Shown here one piece after another: positions 9,571 to 18,847 of a stretch of DNA of 64,000 nucleotides (its first letter is position 1; every line of letters starts with the position of its first letter). A program made the position numbers and the translations under genes. Location: positions 62,001-126,000 of the forward strand of contig NZ_BMWB01000021.1 of the NCBI RefSeq assembly GCF_014651015.1, given 5' to 3'. The notes under the pieces were generated by a model. The model saw only the letters and a list, made by a program, of their open reading frames with translations. It was not told where the DNA came from and did not search any database. The stretch comes from Streptomyces xantholiticus. GTDB taxonomy: Bacteria; Actinomycetota; Actinomycetes; Streptomycetales; Streptomycetaceae.

Positions 9571-10272
9571 TCAGCGCTTGGCGTGACGGCCGCCGCCGCG
9601 CGGGGAGGACGGCGGGATCCCGTCGTCGGGGGCGGAGTCTGCGGCCGCCTTCCTGCCCTTGGACCGGGCCCGCAGGAACTCGATCGCGATCGGGACGACC
9701 GAGATCAGCACGATCAGGATCAGGATCGCCTCGATGTGCTCGTGAACGAAGTCGATCTTGCCGAGCGCGGCGCCGAGCAGGGTGACACCGGCTCCCCACA
9801 GGACACCGCCGATGACGTTGAAGGTGACGAACGAGCGGTAGTTCATCCGGCTCACACCGGCGATGATCGGCGTGAACGTCCGCACGATGGGCACGAAGCG
9901 GGCCAGGACCAGGGACTTCGGGCCGTACTTCTCGAAGAACTCGTGGGCCTTCTCCACGTTCTCCTGCTTGAAGAGCCTGGAGTCGGGGCGCTTGAAGAGG
10001 GCCGGGCCGACCTTGCGACCGAAGAGATAGCCGACCTGGTCGCCGATGACGGCGGCGACCACGACGAGGGTGCAGACCAGCCACAGGGGCTGCTTGATCA
10101 CGTCGGTGGTCACCAGCAGGCCCGTGGTGAACAGCAGAGAGTCGCCGGGGAGGAAGAACCCGATCAGCAGACCGGACTCGGCGAAGACGATCACCAGCAC
10201 ACCGATCAGGCCGAACGTGGTGATCAGATAGTCCGGGTCCAGCCAGCTCGGTCCGAGCGCAAGGGTGTTCAC
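9571..10272 (-). CDS. DedA family membrane protein
   Basis: 233-residue polytopic protein of the DedA/SNARE-associated family, members of which act in phospholipid flipping and membrane homeostasis. Family features: a GLLIGFFLPGDSLLF segment, GYLFGRKVGP, and the conserved FxRFxPxxRTFxPxxAG motif seen as LARFVPIVRTFTPIIAG. The C-terminal tail is basic and soluble. The start is GTG with AGGAG about 10 nt upstream. Confidence 0.92.
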   Translation of the reverse strand: MNTLALGPSWLDPDYLITTFGLIGVLVIVFAESGLLIGFFLPGDSLLFTTGLLVTTDVIKQPLWLVCTLVVVAAVIGDQVGYLFGRKVGPALFKRPDSRLFKQENVEKAHEFFEKYGPKSLVLARFVPIVRTFTPIIAGVSRMNYRSFVTFNVIGGVLWGAGVTLLGAALGKIDFVHEHIEAILILIVLISVVPIAIEFLRARSKGRKAAADSAPDDGIPPSSPRGGGRHAKR

Positions 10273-10405
10273 GAGGTCCGGGCTCCTGTGGTGATAGTCG
10301 TCGGCATGGTCGGCTGCCCAAAGCTATCAACGCATACGGGTGACATCGCGTTCCACCGGCCGTCCGCGGATGCGGGGTGAACGCAAGCTCGCGAAGCTGT
10401 GCACC

Positions 10406-10771
10406 ATGGGTATCGAAGACTACGGAGGCGGGCAGGGCCCGCAGTCCGACGTGCTGGTGGTCACGACGAACGACATCCCGGGCTTCCGCGTGGAGCAGGT
10501 GATCGGTGAGATCTTCGGACTGACCGTGCGCTCGCGTCATCTGGGCAGCCAGATCGGAGCCGGCCTGAAGTCCATGGTCGGCGGTGAGCTCAAGGGCCTC
10601 ACCAAGACTCTCGTGGAGACCCGTAACCAGGCCATGGAGCGTCTGATCGAACAGGCGCGATCACGGGGGGCGAACGCGGTTCTGGCGTTCCGCTTCGATG
10701 TGACGGAGGCCGCGGACGTCGGCACGGAGGTCTGCGCGTACGGCACGGCGGTGGTGATCACCAGGACGTGA
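10406..10771 (+). CDS. YbjQ/UPF0145 family protein
   Basis: 121-residue soluble protein of the UPF0145 (YbjQ) family, called a putative heavy-metal-binding domain though biochemical proof is thin. Diagnostic segments are VVTTNDIPGF near the start and RGANAVLAFRFD in the second half. The ATG at 10406 begins MGIEDYGG; upstream in-frame codons are not family-like. Divergent from the DedA gene. Confidence 0.85.
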   Translation: MGIEDYGGGQGPQSDVLVVTTNDIPGFRVEQVIGEIFGLTVRSRHLGSQIGAGLKSMVGGELKGLTKTLVETRNQAMERLIEQARSRGANAVLAFRFDVTEAADVGTEVCAYGTAVVITRT

Positions 10772-10888
10772 CGGGCGCCGGTGCCCGCGCTCTGGTGGGC
10801 AATCCCGGTGGGTGATCGACCAGTTGTGAGGAAACGGGTACGGGACCGCGCCCCGGGGTGACCATCCCGCTGCGGCATAATCCGTGAC

Positions 10889-11431
10889 ATGAAGGATCGT
10901 CGACGCTCACCGCACGACGCTGTGGCCTGTCCTGGGTGCGGGCTGGTCGAGGAAGGCGACGCGTCGGGGTCGGTACACGCCTATATGTCCACTGGGGCCG
11001 TGTGCTGGGGTCTTTTCTCCCAGCTGCTCGCCGAGCTCGGTCCGGAAGCGACACGGCTGGCCACGGACGCGTACGCGGCGCAGCATCCCTTTGGCAGGGA
11101 GGACGACCGTCGGCAGCGGCAGTCGGTCGCGGTGCATCTGACGGCGCTCTGCCTGCATGTGGAAAACCGGGTGCGCGAGAAGCAGCTGCGGCGCATGATG
11201 ACATCGCTCAGCCGGTTGGTGCTGCCGCGGCTGGAGGTGCCGGAGTGGCCGATGCTGGCGTCGCCGTCCGACCTCGGGCAGGTCACCGTGGGGGACGTGG
11301 ACCGGGCGGGCCCCGAGGAACGTCCCCAGGTGATCGAGGAATGGGCTTCGTCGGTCTGGGCGGCCTGGGCGGAGGAGCACGACACCGTGCGGGGCTGGGC
11401 GGCACTGGCGCTGAGCGCCTACGGGCGTTGA
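10889..11431 (+). CDS. DUF5946-like protein 1
   Basis: 180-residue soluble protein of unknown function with an N-terminal CPGCG cysteine pair and the HAYMSTGAVCW segment typical of the DUF5946 group, followed by a helical body. A shorter relative lies 61 bp downstream. The two share a YxxQHP segment (YAAQHPF here, YSVQHPG there) and a similar middle region, so they look like a tandem family pair. It sits at the left edge of the thiopeptide cluster; whether it belongs to it is not clear. Confidence 0.7.
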   Translation: MKDRRRSPHDAVACPGCGLVEEGDASGSVHAYMSTGAVCWGLFSQLLAELGPEATRLATDAYAAQHPFGREDDRRQRQSVAVHLTALCLHVENRVREKQLRRMMTSLSRLVLPRLEVPEWPMLASPSDLGQVTVGDVDRAGPEERPQVIEEWASSVWAAWAEEHDTVRGWAALALSAYGR

Positions 11432-11492
11432 CGCGGCGAACAGTGAGCACGAAGTACAGAAGCGCAACAGGGCAACCGGGCAAGGCGAGCAC

Positions 11493-11957
11493 ATGACTGA
11501 ACAGAGCGACGCGGACGGTGTCACCGGGGGCTGTGTGCGCTGCGGCCCCGCCTATCTGGAGCTGCTCGCCCTCTCGTACAACGACCCTGAGCGGCGGCCA
11601 CACCACCAGGTGCTGGTGGACAGCTACAGCGTGCAGCACCCGGGCGGAGACGACCCCGTAGCCATGCAGCGGCTGTCCATCTGCCTGATGACCTTGTACC
11701 TCTTTCTGGAACGCGGCGCCGATGCCCGGCACGGGCCGCAGTTGCACCGCCGCATGGTGCACAGGGCGCGGTTCACCCGGCTCGAGCCGCACCCCGCGGC
11801 CCAGGACCTGCACAGCAGGCTCACCGCAGCCGACGTCGCCGCAGTGGACGCCACGCAATACGAGAAGCAGCTGTGGGCCTGGGCCGGGGAAGTGTGGGGC
11901 GCCTGGCGGGAGCACCACGCCCAGGTACGGGCGTGGACCGACGCGTCCCTCAGCTGA
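11493..11957 (+). CDS. DUF5946-like protein 2
   Basis: 154-residue protein resembling the preceding gene. CVRCG near residue 15 may be a remnant zinc ribbon, then YSVQHPG and a helical C-terminal part ending near EEVWxAWREHH. Its 3' end overlaps the end of the convergent nosA gene by 8 bp (11950-11957), so the two transcripts collide at the cluster border. Function unknown. Expression in the same direction as gene 1 suggests a small operon independent of the nos operon. Confidence 0.7.
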   Translation: MTEQSDADGVTGGCVRCGPAYLELLALSYNDPERRPHHQVLVDSYSVQHPGGDDPVAMQRLSICLMTLYLFLERGADARHGPQLHRRMVHRARFTRLEPHPAAQDLHSRLTAADVAAVDATQYEKQLWAWAGEVWGAWREHHAQVRAWTDASLS

Positions 11958-12423
11958 CGGCCGGGCCGCCGCCCGGGTTCGCCCCGGTGGGGATGAAGGC
12001 GTCGGCGCCGGGCGGCACGAACTCCTGCGGGCGGGCCGGCGGCTCGGGAGATCCCGGCTGGAAAGCCATCCCCACCCCGGCGGTCAGCGCGCCCACCAGG
12101 CTGTCCAGGCCCGTGGCCGCGGCCTCCACGCCGAAGTAGCGGCGCTCGGTGGGGCGGTAGCCGATCAGCTCGACCACATGGGACACCCCGGGCGGTCGGC
12201 CGTACGCGGCCTCCTGCGAGTCCCACAGATAGACCGCGCCCCAGAGTTCTCCCTCCGGGCCGGTCGAGGAGATCCACACCTTCTGCCGCAGGCCGGGCAC
12301 CTTCTCATAGCTGTCGACCGCATAGTCCCGCAGATAGGCGCGCAGGGAGCGGACCGTCTGCGGGGACCGCGACAGGTCCCACAGAATGATGGAGCAGTAC
12401 AGAGACGTGTCCTGATCGCTCAT
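11950..12423 (-). CDS. nosA: NosA-like C-terminal amide-forming protein
   Basis: 157-residue protein at the downstream end of the leftward nos operon, the position of nosA. NosA of Streptomyces actuosus removes the extra C-terminal dehydroalanine of the precursor by enamide dealkylation, leaving the terminal amide of nosiheptide. The fold looks like a dimeric alpha/beta-barrel of the YdhR type: PGLRQKVWISS and GAVYLWDSQEAA match that superfamily. The ATG at 12423 follows GAGGAAG by about 5 nt. The precursor here also ends in Ser-Ser, so this step would be needed. Confidence 0.85.
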   Translation of the reverse strand: MSDQDTSLYCSIILWDLSRSPQTVRSLRAYLRDYAVDSYEKVPGLRQKVWISSTGPEGELWGAVYLWDSQEAAYGRPPGVSHVVELIGYRPTERRYFGVEAAATGLDSLVGALTAGVGMAFQPGSPEPPARPQEFVPPGADAFIPTGANPGGGPAVS

Positions 12424-12446
12424 GTCGACTTCCTCTCGGTGGCCGG

Positions 12447-13670
12447 TCACCACTCCACCCGGAGTTCCCGCGGGTAGTGGTGGAAGAGGTTGCGGGTGAA
12501 CTCGGTCTTCCAGGGATCGCCGGACGGCCGCAGTTGGGGGAACCGCGCGAGTAGCCGGGTGAAGCCCTCCTGGAGCTCAACCCGGGCCACGGACGCGCCG
12601 AGGCAGAAGTGCCCGCCCGCACCGAAGGCCAGATGGTGGTGAGGCGCACCGTGCGAGGGGTCGAACACCTCGGGCCGGTCGGTGCGCCTCTCGTCCCGGC
12701 CGGCCGAGTCCAGGGAGATCAGCACCGTCGCCCCGGGCGGCAGGGTGACCTCGCCGAGCCGCACCTCCTCAGTGGTGTAGGTGGTGCCGGCGAAGCCGGT
12801 CCCGGCCTGGGCATAGCGCAGGATCTCCTCGACGGCGGCGGCCATCGACACCGAGCCCGACCGCAGCCGTTCCAGCTCGGCCGGGTGCTGGAAGAGGGCG
12901 AGCATGCCGTTGGCGAACTGCACGGCGGTGGATTCGTATCCCGCGGTGGCCAGCAGGAAGACGGTGGAGACCAGCTCCTCGTCGGTCACCGTCTCCGTGC
13001 CCTCCCGGTCAGCGGAGAGCAGCAGCCCGATCACTCCGGGCCCGGGGTGGGCACGCTCCCTGGCCACCAGCTCGGCGGCGACCCCGTACAGCGAGCGCAT
13101 CGCCTCACCGAAGGCCGCGGTCGAAGGTGCGGCGCCGCGCAGCCGGGTGGCCCAGTCCTGAAGCCGGTCGCGCAACTGCGGGGTCAGGTCGAAGAGCCCG
13201 GCGAGCACCTGGACCGGGATCCGGTAGGCGAAGTCCGAGACGAACTCGGCCGTACGGTCAGGGCGTGCCGCCATCTCGTCCAGGGCCTCATCGACGGTCT
13301 GCCGGATCCGCGGGCGCAGGGACTCGGCATGCTGCGGAGTGAGCACCGAGCCGAGCCGGGACCGCCAGCGGGCGTGGGCGGCGGGGTCGGCCAGTTGGGC
13401 ACCGAAGTCGAACTGCCCCGGGCCGGGGGCCGGTCCTGCACGGCGCTGCTCGCGCACCGCGTTCTGCCGGACCGGGCTACGGCTGAACCGCTCGTCGGTG
13501 AGGACGGTGCGGACGTCATCGAAGCGGGTCACCAGCCAGGCGCGGGCGCCGCCGGGCAGGGTCACGGGAGCGACCGGCGCCTCGTTGCGGCGCCGGGCCA
13601 GCTCGGGCGGCTGGGTGAAGGGGCAGGTGAGCGGGAACGGATAGGCGTCGGTCTCCTGTGCGGTGTCCAT
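12447..13670 (-). CDS. nosB: Cytochrome P450, NosB-like
   Basis: 407-residue P450 with the heme loop FGAGGHFCLGAS, the EEILR ExxR motif and the I-helix AGYEST. It is one of two tandem P450s between nosA and nosD, matching the nosB-nosC order of S. actuosus. In that producer NosB is reported to hydroxylate the gamma carbon of the core glutamate. This assignment rests on gene order and the identical core, as P450 specificity cannot be read from motifs. The gap to nosA is 23 bp, so it is co-transcribed. Confidence 0.85.
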   Translation of the reverse strand: MDTAQETDAYPFPLTCPFTQPPELARRRNEAPVAPVTLPGGARAWLVTRFDDVRTVLTDERFSRSPVRQNAVREQRRAGPAPGPGQFDFGAQLADPAAHARWRSRLGSVLTPQHAESLRPRIRQTVDEALDEMAARPDRTAEFVSDFAYRIPVQVLAGLFDLTPQLRDRLQDWATRLRGAAPSTAAFGEAMRSLYGVAAELVARERAHPGPGVIGLLLSADREGTETVTDEELVSTVFLLATAGYESTAVQFANGMLALFQHPAELERLRSGSVSMAAAVEEILRYAQAGTGFAGTTYTTEEVRLGEVTLPPGATVLISLDSAGRDERRTDRPEVFDPSHGAPHHHLAFGAGGHFCLGASVARVELQEGFTRLLARFPQLRPSGDPWKTEFTRNLFHHYPRELRVEW

Positions 13671-13706
13671 CGGGCTCCTCCGGTGGTGACGGGACGTCAG
13701 GTCAGG

Positions 13707-14936
13707 TCAGGTCAGGACGCGCAGCTCGCGCGGGTAGTAGGTGAAGAGGTTGCTGGTGAGCTCCACGGCGTCCAGGTCGCCGTCATGGTGCAGGCCCGGG
13801 AAGCGGGCCAGGGTGCGGGCGACCGCCTCCTGCATCTCCACCCGGGCGAGCGCCGCACCCAGGCAGTAGTGCGGGCCGTAGCCGAACGCCGTCTGTCGGC
13901 GCGCCTGGGCCCGGTCCAGGGCCAGGGTGTCGGCGTCCGTTCCGAAGATCTGCTCGTCGCGGTTGGCCGAGGCCAGCGAAACGAAGACGGTGGATCCGGC
14001 CGGGATCGTCACGCCGGACATCTCGACGTCCTCGGTGGTGAACTTGGCGATGGCGTATCCGGTGCCCATCTGTGCATAGCGCAGCAGTTCCTCGACTGCC
14101 TGGTCGATCCGCTCCGGCTTTTCGCGCAGAGAGCGCATCTGGTCGGGGTCGCGCAGCAGGGCGTAGAAGATGTTGCCCAGCTGCACGGCGGTGCTTTCGT
14201 AGCCGGCCATGAGCAGCAGAATCACCGTGGAGACCAGCTCCTCGTTGGTGAGCCCTTCGGCGTCGCCCTCCTCGTCGCGGAGGGTTATCAGGGTGCTCAG
14301 CAGGTCGTCGCCCAGGTCCTTCCGCTTGCGCACGATCAGGCCGACCGCATAACGGCCGATCGACTGGAGCGCCTGCCCGAACTCGATGAAGGAGGACTGC
14401 ATGTCGCGGCGCGTGAGCTGGGCCGCCAGCTCGGTGAACTCGGGGCGGGCAGCGTCCTCGATGCCCAGCAGGTCGCAGATCACGATGATCGGCAGCCGGT
14501 AGGCGAAGTCCGCCATCAGGTCGAAGCCCTCGCCGCGGACGGCCAGTTCACCGAGGAGGGCGTCGGTGTGCGCGGCGATCTCTTTGCGCATCGACTCGGC
14601 CTGCCGGGAGGTGAAGGCGCGGTTGACGATGCGACGCCAGCGAGTGTGGCCCGGGGGCTCGGAGATGGTGCCGCCGAAGTTGAACAGCGGGCTGTCGGCG
14701 TCGGCCTGGAAGCCCGTGTCCACGCGAGCGGCACCGTCCCGGTGGATCGACCGGCTGAACCGGGGGTCGGTGAGCGCGGCGCGTACATCCTCGTAACGAG
14801 TGATCAGCCATGCCTCGTCACCGCTTTCGAGCCGGACCTTGGCCACCGGTTGGTGGCCGCGAAGCCAGGCGAACTCCTCGGGCATGGCGAAGGGGCAGTG
14901 CCGGGCGAAGGGATAGGTGCGGTCGGTGACGTCCAT
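13707..14936 (-). CDS. nosC: Cytochrome P450, NosC-like
   Basis: 409-residue P450 with FGYGPHYCLGAA at the heme cysteine, EELLR and AGYEST in the I helix. The ATG at 14936 is fixed by GAGGAGA 4 nt upstream. It is clearly related to the neighbouring P450, suggesting an old duplication. By position it corresponds to NosC, reported to put the hydroxyl on the central pyridine ring of nosiheptide. The exact assignment of the two oxidations between the two P450s is inferred, not shown. Confidence 0.85.
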   Translation of the reverse strand: MDVTDRTYPFARHCPFAMPEEFAWLRGHQPVAKVRLESGDEAWLITRYEDVRAALTDPRFSRSIHRDGAARVDTGFQADADSPLFNFGGTISEPPGHTRWRRIVNRAFTSRQAESMRKEIAAHTDALLGELAVRGEGFDLMADFAYRLPIIVICDLLGIEDAARPEFTELAAQLTRRDMQSSFIEFGQALQSIGRYAVGLIVRKRKDLGDDLLSTLITLRDEEGDAEGLTNEELVSTVILLLMAGYESTAVQLGNIFYALLRDPDQMRSLREKPERIDQAVEELLRYAQMGTGYAIAKFTTEDVEMSGVTIPAGSTVFVSLASANRDEQIFGTDADTLALDRAQARRQTAFGYGPHYCLGAALARVEMQEAVARTLARFPGLHHDGDLDAVELTSNLFTYYPRELRVLT

Positions 14937-15084
14937 GAATTCTCCTCGAGGGCGTGCGGAAGAGGCTGCGCCAGGGCCTGGTCGGCGGATCTTGGTGGAG
15001 CTCGGCGCCACGTGGAGGGCGAGCCGAGACGGAGCGAGCGAATCGAGCGCAGTGCGGCAAGCCGCCGGACAGGCCTGGCGGGTT

Positions 15085-16104
15085 TCAGGAAGTGGGCGCG
15101 AGGTCGGCGTGGGCGCCGAGTCGTTCGCGCCGGGTGGTCCGGACCCGGTCCAGCAGGTCTGCCGCGGGGGGGAGCCCGGCGTATTCGCTGATCACGTGGT
15201 GTCCGAGCCAGCCGAGAAAGGACTCCTGCTCGGGGATCAGCCCAAGCCGGTTGTTGTGCGTGTGCAGATAGCTCACCAGCAGAATCTGCCGCCGTCGGGC
15301 CACTGGGGCGTCGTTGCCGCCCAGGGTGACCGCGGGCAGCACCGTGTCGGCGGATTCAGCCAGCTCACGCCATGCGGTGCCCACCGCCCGGCCGAACGGA
15401 TCGGCCGGCTCCTGGTGGGACTGGGCGAGCAGCGTGGCCGCGTGTCGGCCGACGGGCCCCCGGCGCACGCGCAGCAGCTCGGGCCAGTCCGCCAGGAACC
15501 GGTCGAAGACATAGGGCGACCAGAGCACGCAGTAGTGGGCGAAGAAGCCGGCCATCTCGGCCGGGGTGAGCCGGGCGGCGCACAGCCCACGCAGCATCGT
15601 GGAGAAGGCGGCGCCGAGCCGCTTCCCGGAGCCGCCGGGGAGGCGGGCCAGCGTGGCCAGCGCCACATCGCTGCTCGCGACGAAGAAGCGCTCCGCGATG
15701 GCCACGCCGAGGTTGCCTCCGTACTTCTCCACCTCCGGGGTGTAGGTGGCGTGGTGCACCGAATCGGGCGGCAGCACCTCGCTCGCCGTCTCCGCTTCCA
15801 GGACGGCCATGGTGGCCTGTGCGGGACCGAACTCCTCGGCGTCGAAGCCCGTGCCGGCGGGGTGGCGGGCCAGAAATGCGGCGAGAGCGTCGGCCACGTC
15901 CTGCGCCGTCTTCAGGGAGGTCCGCAGGCGCAGCCTGATGTGGTGGCCGCCCTGCCAGTAGCGCAGAAAGAAGAACTCCTCCACCGCCCCCGAGGCGCGC
16001 AGCGGCGTCAGCACCGGGCCGAGGCCGTCGACCAGGAAGCCGTCCTGGTCTTCGTAACGGTGGATGTGCAGGCTCTGCCAGGCGGCGGCTTCAGTCCTGG
16101 ACAC
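15085..16104 (-). CDS. nosD: Split LanB elimination-domain protein (thiopeptide-type), NosD-like
   Basis: 339-residue thiopeptide-type bacteriocin biosynthesis domain protein. It corresponds to the stand-alone elimination half of a LanB dehydratase (TbtC/NosD group), which removes glutamate from glutamylated Ser/Thr to give dehydroamino acids. Typical features: SLHIHRY near the start, FFFLRYWQGGHHIRLRLR, and the C-terminal LLVSYLHTHNNRLGL. The GTG at 16104 has GAGGAGG 7 nt upstream. It overlaps the nosE stop by 14 bp, indicating coupled translation with its partner half-enzyme. Confidence 0.88.
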   Translation of the reverse strand: MSRTEAAAWQSLHIHRYEDQDGFLVDGLGPVLTPLRASGAVEEFFFLRYWQGGHHIRLRLRTSLKTAQDVADALAAFLARHPAGTGFDAEEFGPAQATMAVLEAETASEVLPPDSVHHATYTPEVEKYGGNLGVAIAERFFVASSDVALATLARLPGGSGKRLGAAFSTMLRGLCAARLTPAEMAGFFAHYCVLWSPYVFDRFLADWPELLRVRRGPVGRHAATLLAQSHQEPADPFGRAVGTAWRELAESADTVLPAVTLGGNDAPVARRRQILLVSYLHTHNNRLGLIPEQESFLGWLGHHVISEYAGLPPAADLLDRVRTTRRERLGAHADLAPTS

Positions 16105-18847
16105 GGTGGTCCTCCTCAAAGTGCGGGCGAGCGGGGCGGGAGGAAAGCGTGTACTCCAGAAGGAACTCCTCCGCGCTCCGCGGCGGGTGCGCCGCGGGGG
16201 CCTCGGCGGGCGACGGCAGACACTCGTGAAAGATCACGGTCCCGTCGGCGGCCTCGGTCAGCTGCCGCGCGAGTACCTGGAGCAGAAAGGGATTACGGGA
16301 ATCGAGGTAGTGCGGCTTGTGCAGTCGGGCGCTGCGGGCTTGAAGGGCCCACCGGCGGGTCTCCTCCAGCACATCCCCCGACCCGTCGCCGGGTGGCGGA
16401 GCGGAGATCAGCTGGAAGAAGCAGTGGCGCGGGACGCCGTGCTCGCGGCGCCAGCAGTCGAAGCGGGCCAGCATCCCGGTGTCCCACTCCCCGCCGCCGG
16501 CGAGCTCGGGGACGTCCTTGGCCGGGAAGCTCCAGGAAGCCCGGTCCAGCACCAGGCCACCCAGCCGCACCCGGGGGCGCCGCTGGGGTCCGGGCGGGAC
16601 GGCCCGGCCCGACCTGGCGTCCGCGCGGGCCAGCTGCTCCCACAGGCCGCCGCGGTAGGTGCGGGTGGGAGCGAAGGCGCACAGAAAGCGGTACAGGCCG
16701 GGTGCCGCCGCCGGGTAAAGGAAGTTGAGTGGCACCAGGTCCACTGTTTCGCCGTCCCGCGCGGAGACGAGCTGGAGCCGGCGCCGACGGTGGTCGGCAC
16801 GGACGAACAGGTCTGCCAGCGTCAGCGGCTCCGACGGGCCAGGGCGGGCGACGGACCCGGGGTAGACCAGCTCATAGGGGCTGAGCCGGGGGTGCAGGTT
16901 GAAGTTGAGGCCGAGAACGGCGGTGAGATCGGTCTGCCGCGGCGCATTGGAGGTGATCCACGGGCGCAGCGCGCCGGCGAGGCTCCAGCCCTTTGGACCG
17001 GCGGTTTCCAGCAGTTCGCAGAAGCGGGAGAAGAACACGCCCTGGCCGGTGGTGACTCCGTTGACGACGGCCAGTCGCTCGCCCGCCTCGGTGGCGATCT
17101 GCACCCGGTAGGCCGCGGAGCGCCAGGGCAGCAGGGAAGCGGGCAGGCGGTCGGCGAAGGCGCGCAGCCGGGCGGTGTCCAGCCGTACTTCGCCCTCCCG
17201 GCCGACGGCGGCGCGCAGTTCGTCGAGGAGTTCCGTACGCAACTCGCGCAGCCGGTCGCAGTGCGCGTCGCCCTGCCCCGTCGCCACCGCCGCAGCGTCG
17301 TTCGGCGCGAGTTCGGCGAAGGCCCGGTAGAACTCGATGGCCGGGACCGGGCGCTCGTCGCCGCCGTACAGCCGGGTGAAGTACGTGTACAGGCCGGCCT
17401 TCTCGATGGACGCGTCGTCCAGCACAGGCACGATCCGCTGGAAGAGCTCCAGGGAGGCCCGCTCGCGCTCGACCAGCGCGGTCGGGTCGTCGTGCGGCGG
17501 CTCCCGGGTCCCGACATCCTCGAAGACCACCGAACGCATTGCCTCTGGTGCGGGGGTGGGGGCGCCGCACAACTCGACGAAGCGGGCGACCTGCTCCCGC
17601 ACCTCGGCCAGCAGGCCGGCGCGCTCGTCGGCGTCGGCGCCGGCGAAGGCGTCCTCGATGGTCTGCAGCCGCGCAAAGATCTCCGCGCACTGGGCGGCCT
17701 GTGGCCCGGGCAGGGCGCGCAGCCGTGCTGCGACGGCCTGCGCCGGGCGCGGCTGCTGGTCCGGCAGCCCGAGTCCGCGGTGGCACAGGCCGGCCTCCAC
17801 CAGCTTGTCCACGGCGCGGGCGGCGGCGTCCGGGGCGAGTCCGGCCGCCGTCAGGTGGTCGCGGAGGGCGCGCTCGGTCAGATCGCCGTCGGACAGCAGT
17901 CGGCGGAGCAGCCGCACCAGCTCGGTGTTCCTGGCCGAGACGACCTGGGCCGCCCCGAACGCGGATGCGTCGGCGCCGTCCGGGGACCGGCGAACGCACA
18001 GTACCCGGTCGCCGTGGGAGATCAGGGAGTTGTTGAGCCGGATCCGCATCAGGTCCTCGGCGCCCGCCAGGCGCCGCAGCTCGTAGCTCATCCACGACAG
18101 CAGGCCGACGCTCAGCCGGACCTGCGACGGGCGGCGCGCGGCCCGGTCGGCGACGGGCCCGCCGGCGCCCGGTCGGTCCCAGGGGCGGGCGCCGATCTCA
18201 GTGAAGGAGCCGAAGGGAGAGGGCTTGAGCACCACCCGGTAGGCGAAGCTGGTGAGGGTGTTCTCCAGCCGGCGTCGTCTGCTGGGCTTACGACCCGTCG
18301 CGTGAGGATCGGCGGCGTAGCCGCGCAGCGCGCGCCAGGTGGCCTCGTCGGAGAGCTGCACACCGCGCTGGAAGTCCTCGTGGGCCATGAGCGCGGCCAG
18401 TGCCGTGCGTCCGGCGTTCAGTTCGCCGGGGAGGACGGCGGCGGCCTCGTCGAGCAGCCGGTCGCCTTCGGCGCGCTTCCGCAGCCAGGACTCCAGCAGC
18501 TCCCGGCACTCCGGCGGGAGCCCGACCGGGCTCGGGAGCGCGGCAGGGGGCCGGTCGTTGTGGATGGTCCGGCGCAGCCGCAGCAGGCCGCGCCGCTCAG
18601 CGGCGGGCAGGCCGGGGACGGCGGCGTAGAGGGCGTCCTCCAGACGGTCGCGCAGCTCTTCACGCGCCCGGGCGCAGCGCTCGGCGCGGTCCAGCAGCTC
18701 CCAGGTGCGCTGGGGGACCAGCCCGTCCAGGGCCGTGGGTGTGAGGGTGCCGCGCCGGAAGAGGAGGTAGGGGCTGAATCCCTCGCCATCGGCCTCCGAC
18801 AGCCGCTGCCGCCGCTCGGTGTCTGTCAGCTCTTCGGTTCCGGTCAC
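16091..18847 (-). CDS. nosE: Split LanB glutamylation protein, NosE-like
   Basis: 918-residue LanB N-terminal-type dehydratase. It uses Glu-tRNA to glutamylate Ser and Thr of the precursor, and NosD then eliminates glutamate. Opening segments FSPYLLFRRGTL and RTIHNDR, and the later NSLISHGDRVL, fit the family; the elimination domain is absent, as in other thiopeptide systems. The GTG at 18847 forms a GTGA overlap with the nosF stop and has AGGGA about 10 nt upstream. An ATG at 18871 would add 8 residues but has poor Shine-Dalgarno support. The long antisense frame at 16064-19063 is a shadow. Confidence 0.88.
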   Translation of the reverse strand: MTGTEELTDTERRQRLSEADGEGFSPYLLFRRGTLTPTALDGLVPQRTWELLDRAERCARAREELRDRLEDALYAAVPGLPAAERRGLLRLRRTIHNDRPPAALPSPVGLPPECRELLESWLRKRAEGDRLLDEAAAVLPGELNAGRTALAALMAHEDFQRGVQLSDEATWRALRGYAADPHATGRKPSRRRRLENTLTSFAYRVVLKPSPFGSFTEIGARPWDRPGAGGPVADRAARRPSQVRLSVGLLSWMSYELRRLAGAEDLMRIRLNNSLISHGDRVLCVRRSPDGADASAFGAAQVVSARNTELVRLLRRLLSDGDLTERALRDHLTAAGLAPDAAARAVDKLVEAGLCHRGLGLPDQQPRPAQAVAARLRALPGPQAAQCAEIFARLQTIEDAFAGADADERAGLLAEVREQVARFVELCGAPTPAPEAMRSVVFEDVGTREPPHDDPTALVERERASLELFQRIVPVLDDASIEKAGLYTYFTRLYGGDERPVPAIEFYRAFAELAPNDAAAVATGQGDAHCDRLRELRTELLDELRAAVGREGEVRLDTARLRAFADRLPASLLPWRSAAYRVQIATEAGERLAVVNGVTTGQGVFFSRFCELLETAGPKGWSLAGALRPWITSNAPRQTDLTAVLGLNFNLHPRLSPYELVYPGSVARPGPSEPLTLADLFVRADHRRRRLQLVSARDGETVDLVPLNFLYPAAAPGLYRFLCAFAPTRTYRGGLWEQLARADARSGRAVPPGPQRRPRVRLGGLVLDRASWSFPAKDVPELAGGGEWDTGMLARFDCWRREHGVPRHCFFQLISAPPPGDGSGDVLEETRRWALQARSARLHKPHYLDSRNPFLLQVLARQLTEAADGTVIFHECLPSPAEAPAAHPPRSAEEFLLEYTLSSRPARPHFEEDHRVQD

